Assembly (NCBI GenBank): GCA_003556835.1
Contig: PWQG01000277.1
Span: 1-20,558 of the forward strand
From: Gammaproteobacteria bacterium
GTDB lineage: Bacteria; Pseudomonadota; Gammaproteobacteria; Pseudomonadales; Pseudohongiellaceae
Direction: 5' to 3'
DNA length: 20,558 nt
The notes under the pieces were generated by a model. That model was not told the DNA's origin. It made no database searches and was given only the letters and a program-made list of their open reading frames with translations. Positions within the stretch are counted from its first letter, which is position 1. Each line of letters starts with the position of its first letter. Below are positions 15,241 to 20,558 of this stretch, piece by piece. The translations under genes were made by a program, and so were the position numbers.

Positions 15241-15672
15241 GTGAAGAATATGATGCTCGAGTTCAAGGAGTTCGCAGTAAAAGGTAATGTCATCGATATG
15301 GCGGTGGGTGTCATCATTGGCACTGCTTTCGGCCGCATCGTGTCATCATTCGTGGCTGATGTGGTGATGCCACCCCTCGGTGTATTGGTGGGTGGTGTCG
15401 ATTTTTCCGAGCTGGCCATTACGGTGCGCGAAGCGATAGGCAACGAAGCTCCCGCCGTTGTCATCTCTTATGGCCGTTTCATGCAGACAGTGATCGATTT
15501 TGCCATCATCGCTTTTGTCATCTTCATTGCGATCAGATTCATCAACCGGCTAAAACGCAATCCGCCGCCGGTCCCGGTAGTGCCTGCACCACCGACCGCG
15601 CCCTCGGCTGAAGAGAAGTTGCTTGCTGAAATCAGAGATCTGCTCAAGTCCAACCACCAGATCAACCCGTAG
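15241..15672 (+). CDS. mscL: Large-conductance mechanosensitive channel MscL
   Basis: 143 residues from GTG 15241, with GAGGA 9 bases upstream; the in-frame codon at 15226 and ATG 15250 are less well placed. The sequence follows the MscL pattern throughout: EFKEFAVKGNVIDMAVGVIIGTAFGRIVSSFVADVVMPP, the periplasmic loop, YGRFMQTVIDFAIIAFVIF for the second helix, and the basic FINRLKR. A Pro-rich linker (NPPPVPVVPAPPTAP) and the C-terminal bundle helix (EEKLLAEIRDLLK) follow. The channel opens under membrane tension to release solutes on hypo-osmotic shock. The glutaredoxin-MauE gene begins 17 bases later, so the two may be co-transcribed. Confidence 0.96.
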   Translation: MKNMMLEFKEFAVKGNVIDMAVGVIIGTAFGRIVSSFVADVVMPPLGVLVGGVDFSELAITVREAIGNEAPAVVISYGRFMQTVIDFAIIAFVIFIAIRFINRLKRNPPPVPVVPAPPTAPSAEEKLLAEIRDLLKSNHQINP

Positions 15673-15689
15673 GCAAATGAGGTATACCC

Positions 15690-16442
15690 ATGGCAACAAG
15701 CCAAAGAAAGGCCACGCTCTATCGCATGATGACCAAGGACCACACCTGTCCCTTTGGGCTGAAAACGCTGGATCTGCTGGAACGCTCCGGGTATCAGGTG
15801 GAGGACAAGCATCTTGGCTCCCGGGAAGAGATCGATGCGTTCAAAAGCGAGCATGATGTGGACACTACGCCCCAGGCATTCATCTCGGGCGAACGCATCG
15901 GTGGCTACGAGGAGGTCCGCAAGCATTTGGACAAGCCGGTTCAGGACCCTGACAAACCGACCTATCGACCTGTGATAGCGCTATTTTCCATGACCGCACT
16001 GACCGCCCTGGTACTGAGTCATTCCATGCTGGGCAGCGCAATATCCGTGCAGGCGGTGGAGTGGTTCATTGCCCTGTCAATGGTGGCACTCGCGCTGCTC
16101 AAACTGCAGGATATAGAAGCATTCTCCACCATGTTTCTCAATTACGACCTGCTGGCTCAACGCTGGGTACCCTACGGCTATGTATATCCCTTTGCAGAAG
16201 GTCTCGCCGGGGTTCTGATGGTAGGCGGGATTCTTAACTGGCTGTCCGTACCCGTAGCTTTTTTCATCGGAACGATAGGCGCGATATCGGTATTCAAAGC
16301 CGTCTACATCGACCGCCGGGAACTCAAGTGTGCCTGTGTGGGTGGTTCGAGCAACGTACCACTGGGATTCGTATCGCTTACCGAAAACCTGATGATGATA
16401 GGCATGGCGCTTTGGATGTTCTTTGCCCATGGACTGATATAA
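15690..16442 (+). CDS. Glutaredoxin-MauE/DoxX-like membrane fusion protein
   Basis: 250 residues from ATG 15690, with GAGGT about 7 bases upstream. Residues 1-85 are a glutaredoxin domain: C20-PFG at the active site, TTPQAFI (the cis-Pro strand) and GERIGGYEEVRKHL. The second cysteine of the usual CPYC is replaced by Gly, so monothiol chemistry is expected. Residues about 93-250 are a four-helix MauE/DoxX-type membrane domain with LQDIEAFSTMFLNYDLLAQRW, YPFAEGLAGVLM, KAVYIDRRELKCACVGG (C214 and C216) and NVPLGFVSLTENLMM. MauE supports disulphide formation in methylamine dehydrogenase maturation; the CxC pair could exchange electrons with the glutaredoxin (inference). It probably shares a transcript with mscL. 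No obvious terminator in the 182 bases before the convergent gene. Confidence 0.9.
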   Translation: MATSQRKATLYRMMTKDHTCPFGLKTLDLLERSGYQVEDKHLGSREEIDAFKSEHDVDTTPQAFISGERIGGYEEVRKHLDKPVQDPDKPTYRPVIALFSMTALTALVLSHSMLGSAISVQAVEWFIALSMVALALLKLQDIEAFSTMFLNYDLLAQRWVPYGYVYPFAEGLAGVLMVGGILNWLSVPVAFFIGTIGAISVFKAVYIDRRELKCACVGGSSNVPLGFVSLTENLMMIGMALWMFFAHGLI

Positions 16443-16624
16443 GGAATTGCCAGGCAAGGCTGCAGGAGAGATGCTCAAAAGAGTCCATAGTTAGACCGGA
16501 AACACCGCCTGAGGGCCAGGCCATGGGCGACGCTAATGCGCCCACAGCCTGCAAGAACTCCTGGTTACCTGACAGGTTGTTCTGGTCGTGAAGCAGCCCG
16601 GTAACGTGTCTGGAGCTGATTGCC

Positions 16625-17428
16625 TCAGCGCTCACGCTGACGCTGAATCTGCAGCTCCCGTGTCTGTGGCCGCACGGGCGTGACGCCACCCGGTGCCGGA
16701 GCTGGCTCTTCACTACGTGCCCGCTCGATACGAGCATCCACACCCGGTCTCACGGTGCCACCGAACGTGTTGCCACCCTCATCGTCATCATCCGGATTCA
16801 GGAAGTCCCACTGCTCCTGTACGCCTTCGGCCGAGGTATAGCTATCGGGATCGAAGCCATCATCCGGGTCATTGGGTATCGCCCCACTGTCATCGAGACA
16901 ACCGTAGTTACAGGTAGGAGGAAGTGGATCGCCCTGATCACGATGGGTGTTGTAACTCTGAATCACGTTGATCAATGGCGCCAACTCAAGATTGTTATCA
17001 GCGAATACTGACGTACTGCCATTGTAGTTATTGGCATGAGCCAGGCTGACCTGGTACACATTGGTGTCCGTGGGAATCATGTGACCGGTGCGCACACAAT
17101 AACGCTCACCATCCGCGCCAGGGTTTTGAGGCAGCTGGTGGTAGTCGATGTTGTTGGGCGGATGGTTATCGACCAGTGTAGAGACCTCATTCCAGATGGC
17201 ATGAAAATGCATATTCATTTTCTCCACCTGAATCACACGCTCACTGGCGCCAGGCGGATAGCCCGCCGGTCTTGCGATATGCAGAATATAACCATGGATG
17301 GGACAGACGTGAGTCGCCAGTATTTCACCAGCATCTCCGTCTGGCGCTGCGGCCCGTCCTTGGGCAATGGCGGTGGATGAAGCCAGGATCAGGGTCAGGC
17401 CGCACAACCCTCGATTCAATTTCAGCAT
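16625..17428 (-). CDS. Secreted Cys/His-containing protein of unknown function
   Basis: 267 residues from ATG 17428, with AAGGA upstream; the open frame begins at 17503 but has no signal there. A signal peptide precedes AIAQG (cleavage near residue 23). Mature features are VCPIHGYILH (C42, H45), an Asn/His-rich middle (MNMHFHAIWNEV, NNIDYHQLP), RYCVRTGHM (C111), CNYGC (C173, C177), an Asp-rich stretch (NPDDDDEGG) and an Arg/Pro/Glu-rich tail ending QRQRER. The spaced Cys and His could hold disulphides or a metal. I recognise no family. Codon use looks like its neighbours. It is divergent from the NTF2-like gene at 17603 and has a possible -10 (TATACT) upstream. Confidence 0.72.
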   Translation of the reverse strand: MLKLNRGLCGLTLILASSTAIAQGRAAAPDGDAGEILATHVCPIHGYILHIARPAGYPPGASERVIQVEKMNMHFHAIWNEVSTLVDNHPPNNIDYHQLPQNPGADGERYCVRTGHMIPTDTNVYQVSLAHANNYNGSTSVFADNNLELAPLINVIQSYNTHRDQGDPLPPTCNYGCLDDSGAIPNDPDDGFDPDSYTSAEGVQEQWDFLNPDDDDEGGNTFGGTVRPGVDARIERARSEEPAPAPGGVTPVRPQTRELQIQRQRER

Positions 17429-17462
17429 CGGATTATTCCTTCTTCTTTGGACACCTATTTTC

Positions 17463-17468
17463 AGTATA
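17463..17468 (-). promoter_or_regulatory. Candidate -10 element for the Cys/His secreted protein
   Basis: TATACT on the minus strand differs from TATAAT at one base and would start transcription about 28 bases before the ATG at 17428. The -35 (GTTTCA at 17-base spacing) is poor, so the call is tentative. Confidence 0.35.
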
Positions 17469-17602
17469 CTATGAAAAAACTGAACTGAAACTGTACGAAG
17501 CAATGGTTTCTGACTGACTGATCACAAGTTTCGTATGCTGCATTCAGTTACTCGACCATACCTACAATCGGAAACATAATGGAATGCATAGGTTGATACC
17601 CA

Positions 17603-18079
17603 ATGACAAAAGCATACCTCAAAACCTGCTCGCTGCTCTGCTGCCTGCTGTTCAGCCCAGCCATACTGTCCGCGTCATCTGATGATACTGATGAACACGC
17701 ACGGGCAGTGGCCGGCGCGATGGCTGCCCTGGATGAATTCATGCATGCATTCAACAGTCGGGACATGGAAGCCTGGGCCAATACACTGAACTACCCGCAT
17801 GTGCGATTTGCCAGCGGCTCAGTGACTGTGTGGCAGACTGCGGAGGAGTTTGCACAACAATCGACCTTCGACAACCTGGCAGCCATCGGCTGGGATCATT
17901 CCCGGTGGGTGAGCCGGGAGCCCATTCTGGTGTCTTCGGGAAAGGTACACATCAATACCGTGTTTCAGCGCTTCGACAGGAACAGCGAAGCGATCGGGAC
18001 CTATGAATCACTCTATATAGTGACTCGCGATGCGGAAGGGAACTGGGGTACACAGGCGCGATCGAGTCTCGCTCCGTAA
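17603..18079 (+). CDS. Secreted NTF2/SnoaL-like protein
   Basis: 158 residues from ATG 17603. The signal peptide ends near ILSAS (residue 24). The mature part is about 130 residues and fits a small NTF2/SnoaL-type alpha+beta barrel: the helix AVAGAMAALDEFMHAFNSRDMEAWANTL, then YPHVRFASGSVTVW, a helix TAEEFAQQ, and strands ILVSSGKVHINTVFQRFD and IGTYESLYIVTRDAEGNWGTQARSS. The repeated use of aromatic, charged and buried residues fits the fold, but no catalytic dyad is evident, so a binding role cannot be excluded. The nearest downstream feature is the IS66 element. A spaced repeat pair, TGCATTC (17539) and GAATGCA (17582), lies upstream. Confidence 0.75.
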   Translation: MTKAYLKTCSLLCCLLFSPAILSASSDDTDEHARAVAGAMAALDEFMHAFNSRDMEAWANTLNYPHVRFASGSVTVWQTAEEFAQQSTFDNLAAIGWDHSRWVSREPILVSSGKVHINTVFQRFDRNSEAIGTYESLYIVTRDAEGNWGTQARSSLAP

Positions 18080-18233
18080 CCAGCACACCAGTCATCCAGA
18101 CCGTCGGTCATTGGGTAGTGTGGAGAGTCGGCAGTAGTCCATACACCGAAGGCTAATCCAAGGCCGGCGATTCATCGACCAGGTGCCTGAAAAAACGGCA
18201 GGTTAGCGAGCGCCAGGGATGGCCCGAGTCACT

Positions 18234-18247
18234 ATGACCGCGGTCAT
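18234..18247. repeat. Perfect 14-base palindrome beside the IS end
   Basis: ATGACCGCGGTCAT is a perfect palindrome 17 bases left of the proposed IS end at 18265, in the roughly 185-base gap after the NTF2-like gene. The rest of this gap shows no gene. It could be an operator that pre-dates the insertion. Confidence 0.45.
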
Positions 18248-18279
18248 TGTCAGTGTGCAAGGCCGTAAGCGTCCGGCCA

Positions 18280-19863
18280 TCACACCTTGCAAGCTGCTAC
18301 CGGCTTCCAGTTGTGTGGCAATAGCTCATTGATGCGACTTGCCTTTTGAGTCGGCAGCCTGGACAGCACATCTTTCAGATACGCATACGGATCGTGACCG
18401 TTGATACGCGCTGATTGGATGAGGCTCATGACCGCAGCTGCGCGCTGACCACTGCGCAGCGATCCGGCAAACAGCCAGTTCGAGCGACCCAGTGCCCATG
18501 GTCTGATCTGGTTCTCGACCCAGTTGTTATCGATAGGCACAGCGCCATCATCCAGATAACGCGTCAGTGCGCTCCAGCGTTTCAAGCTATAGTCGATGGC
18601 CCTTGCCGTTGCCGAGCCGTCCGGTACTTTTTGTCGCTGTGCCAGCAACCAGGCGTGGAAGGCATCCAGCAATGGCCGTGCTTTGCGCTGTCTGAGCTGA
18701 TGACGCTGGTCGTTATCAAGCTCTTTGGCTTGACGTTCAATCTCGTAAAGACGTCCGATGTACTCCAGGGCGCTCGCGGCCAGTGTGCTTTTGTCAGCGG
18801 CGTGTAGATCGAAGAACTTGCGCCGGGCATGGGCCATACAGCCTATTTCAGTAATGCGCTGGGCAAAGCCTGCCTTATAGCCGCTGTAGTCGTCACAGAT
18901 CAGTTTTCCGTGCCAGTCGCCCAGGAAGTTGCGGGCATGTTCGCCGGCACGGCTGGGGGTAAAGTCGTAGACCACAGCCCTGGTATCGGCAAAGGGTGTC
19001 GTACAGTATGCCCAGATGTAAGCACGGTGCGTTTTCTTCTTGCCCGGTGACAACATGGGCACTGGTGTCTCATCGGCATGCACAACCGGCTGTTCCAGGA
19101 TGGTCGCGCGCAGTGCATCAGCCAGCGGCTGCAGTTCAACGCCGCAGCGACCAACCCATTCAGCCAGCGTAGAACGGGCAATGGGTAATCCGGCTCGACC
19201 AAAGATCTGTTCCTGGCGGTACAGCGGCAGATGGTCTGCATACTTGGCCACCAGAACCTGAGCCAGCAAGCCAGTGGTGGCAATGCCTTTGTCGATCACA
19301 TGGGGTGGCACTGGTGCCTGTGTCAGTGTCTCGCACTTCTGGCAGGCCCACTTGCCGCGGATGTGTCGCTCCACGGTGAACTCGCCGGGGGTGTAGTCGA
19401 GCTTCTCACTGATGTCCTCCCCGATGCGCTTGAGCTGACAGCCACACTGGCATTGGGTGCTGTCAGGCTCGTGCACGATCAGTGTGCGAGGGAACTGGGC
19501 TGGCAACGCCATTCGTTTGGGTTGGTGTTTTTTGCTGACCGGTGGTGCTGGCTCGGCAGTAGCCGCTTCCAACTCCAGTTCAATGGCCGCGATGTCAGCG
19601 TCGATAATGTCATCAAGCAGAGAGCGCTGCAGTACGTTGAGCTGTTCACTGTGCTTGCCGAAGCGGTGACGCTTGAGCACACTCATCTCAACAGTGAGTT
19701 TGTTGTTCAGGGTTTCCAGATAATGACAGCGCTGCTCCATACGCTGAACATGCTCGTCACGCTCAAGCAACGCCTCGCCCTGTTCGTTCAGGCGCTCAAG
19801 CAGCGAGGCGGCAAAGGATCGCAATTGTTCTGGATCAAGCTTGTTCAGGTCGGGCCGTGACAT
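18280..19863 (-). CDS. tnpC: IS66 transposase TnpC
   Basis: 527 residues, full length for IS66 TnpC. In order: an N-terminal coiled-coil-like helix (ASLLERLNEQGEALLERDEH), a leucine-zipper-like region, the KRHRFGKHSEQ motif, a Cys zinc-binding region (CQCGCQLK, C138-142, and CQKC, C174-177) and the RNase-H-type catalytic core. The DDE triad is D264 (HADETP), D325 (CDDYSG) and E450 (NNWVENQIRP). The C-terminus has the family ending RINGHDPYAYLKDVLSRLPT. No frameshift or missing catalytic residue is visible, so it appears functional. It cuts and joins the element ends. Confidence 0.97.
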   Translation of the reverse strand: MSRPDLNKLDPEQLRSFAASLLERLNEQGEALLERDEHVQRMEQRCHYLETLNNKLTVEMSVLKRHRFGKHSEQLNVLQRSLLDDIIDADIAAIELELEAATAEPAPPVSKKHQPKRMALPAQFPRTLIVHEPDSTQCQCGCQLKRIGEDISEKLDYTPGEFTVERHIRGKWACQKCETLTQAPVPPHVIDKGIATTGLLAQVLVAKYADHLPLYRQEQIFGRAGLPIARSTLAEWVGRCGVELQPLADALRATILEQPVVHADETPVPMLSPGKKKTHRAYIWAYCTTPFADTRAVVYDFTPSRAGEHARNFLGDWHGKLICDDYSGYKAGFAQRITEIGCMAHARRKFFDLHAADKSTLAASALEYIGRLYEIERQAKELDNDQRHQLRQRKARPLLDAFHAWLLAQRQKVPDGSATARAIDYSLKRWSALTRYLDDGAVPIDNNWVENQIRPWALGRSNWLFAGSLRSGQRAAAVMSLIQSARINGHDPYAYLKDVLSRLPTQKASRINELLPHNWKPVAACKV

Positions 19864-19905
19864 GCGGCTGATTATGCCATTGATGCCGGACAGGCGCGAC
19901 CTCGC

Positions 19906-20241
19906 TTACAAGATACTGATGACGCCATTGACGCCAATACGCTGCCAGGGCAGGCCCTGTACCAGCGCCCGCAGCTGATCATCGTTCAGCGTAAGTTGCG
20001 TGCCGCGCCAGGGCTCACCCCAGTGGAATTTACCCTGGTTCAGGCGCCGGGCGCACAACCAGATGCCCAGGCCATCATGGATCAGAACCTTCATCCGGTT
20101 GGCGCGCTTGTTGGCAAACAGGTAGGCACAATGCGGTCTGGCGCTACCAAAAACCTGAACCACTCGCGCCAGTGCTGTGTCCGGTCCGGCCCGCATATCC
20201 AGCGGCTCAGTAGCCAGCCAGATCTGATCGATCCGAATCAT
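19906..20241 (-). CDS. tnpB: IS66 accessory protein TnpB (Orf2)
   Basis: 111 residues from ATG 20241, which overlaps the tnpA stop in an ATGA junction typical of IS66. The conserved pattern LDMRAGPDTALARVVQVFG, HCAYLFANKRANRMKVLIHDGLGIWLCARRLNQGKF is the IS66 Orf2-type domain (PF05717). The longer frame (to 20295) overlaps tnpA and lacks this start. The protein is required for transposition in studied elements, but its biochemical role is unclear. 42 bases separate it from tnpC. Confidence 0.95.
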   Translation of the reverse strand: MIRIDQIWLATEPLDMRAGPDTALARVVQVFGSARPHCAYLFANKRANRMKVLIHDGLGIWLCARRLNQGKFHWGEPWRGTQLTLNDDQLRALVQGLPWQRIGVNGVISIL

Positions 20242-20558
20242 TGCAATAGCTCGCGCAGAAATGCCAGGCAGCAATCTGTTTGGGAAGCTGGCCAACTGAC
20301 GCTGACCGACTGCTGGCGAAACGGGATCTCGATGCGGATCGCCTCAGCGTCAATTATCCTGGCCGGTGTCGATGACGGCTGATCTGGTGCACCGGTCATA
20401 GGCAATGCTACAAATGCAGGTGACTTTGAAGGCAGGCTCTTCGATCCGAGCTGCCGGATCCAGCGATGCACCATGTTCGCATTCAGGCCATGGGCCATCG
20501 CGATCTTGGGAACCGACGCCTGGGGCTCACTACATGCAGCGACTATCTTACGCTTGAA
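20238..20558 (-). CDS. tnpA: IS66 TnpA (Orf1), 5' partial
   Basis: The frame is open to the right edge, so the N-terminus is missing; at least 106 residues are present. The visible start, FKRKIVAACSEPQASVPKIAMAHG, followed by LNANMVHRWIRQL, is the helix-turn-helix of IS66 OrfA (IS3/Tnp-8-like) proteins. It ends LRELLQ with TGA at 20238-20240, overlapping the tnpB ATG. ATG 20498 is an internal methionine, not the start. It presumably binds the element's DNA. Confidence 0.9.
   Translation of the reverse strand, partial: FKRKIVAACSEPQASVPKIAMAHGLNANMVHRWIRQLGSKSLPSKSPAFVALPMTGAPDQPSSTPARIIDAEAIRIEIPFRQQSVSVSWPASQTDCCLAFLRELLQ

Larger units (their letters stand above)
18265..20558 (-). mobile_element. 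IS66-family insertion sequence, right end outside window
   Basis: The minus-strand gene order tnpA-tnpB-tnpC is the full IS66 set. The left end is proposed at 18265, where GTAAGCGTCCGG begins, because IS66 inverted repeats typically start with GTAA. The element reaches past the right edge, so the second inverted repeat and the 8-base target duplication expected for IS66 cannot be checked. The tnpC stop is only about 15 bases from this end, tighter than I would expect, so the boundary is approximate. Confidence 0.8.

Noticed and set aside
16378..16743. Minus-strand 121-codon frame between the MauE fusion and the Cys/His secreted protein
   Set aside because: It overlaps the ends of two better genes in another frame and contains no signal peptide or motif.
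18256..18291. TGCAAGG/CCTTGCA hairpin as an intrinsic terminator
   Set aside because: No T-tract follows; it spans the IS boundary and is better noted with the element.
1..20558. CRISPR arrays, tRNA or rRNA genes, or a known defence system
   Set aside because: I saw no regularly spaced repeats, no tRNA-like cloverleaf and no rRNA sequence, and no nuclease, methylase or toxin-antitoxin motif in the supported genes.

Overview
The window looks like the chromosome of a Gram-negative, probably marine, gammaproteobacterium. The support is a TonB-dependent receptor, a lipobox lipoprotein, Sec signal peptides, MscL, clear Shine-Dalgarno sites, moderate GC by eye, and two DUF6644-type membrane proteins. 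I cannot fix the genus. There are 18 protein-coding genes I support outside the insertion sequence, plus three genes of an IS66-family element that runs off the right edge. I see no rRNA, tRNA or CRISPR array.

Left part (1-6713). A 5'-truncated NHL/PAL-like beta-propeller is followed by a terminator, a small secreted protein and a perfect bidirectional terminator. Facing it on the minus strand is a probable three-gene membrane operon: two related DUF6644-type proteins and a 55-residue single-span protein. A lipoprotein is divergent from a ToxR-like membrane-anchored winged-helix regulator. Then comes a second NHL/PAL-like secreted propeller with its own sigma70-like promoter, ending at a second perfect bidirectional terminator.

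Middle part (6816-12545). A large secreted protein converges on that terminator. It combines a thioredoxin-like region, a c-type haem site (CxxCH) and a PHM-like type II copper monooxygenase domain with all six expected copper ligands. The PHM-like and PAL-like proteins correspond to the two halves of eukaryotic peptidylglycine alpha-amidating monooxygenase (PAM), here encoded as separate secreted proteins; this is the most interesting feature of the window. Downstream are a DUF2007/zinc-ribbon protein, a YdjM-type membrane hydrolase, a putative 2OG-Fe(II) oxygenase, a DoxX protein and an AEC transporter.

Right part (12607-20558). A TonB-dependent receptor has a promoter region rich in GTTCC repeats. 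It is followed by MscL, a glutaredoxin-MauE/DoxX fusion, a Cys/His-containing secreted protein of unknown function and a secreted NTF2/SnoaL-like protein. The window ends in an IS66 element with intact tnpC and tnpB and a partial tnpA.

Recurring themes are periplasmic redox chemistry (copper, haem, glutaredoxin, MauE/DoxX) and secreted propellers. That they act in one pathway is inference from proximity.
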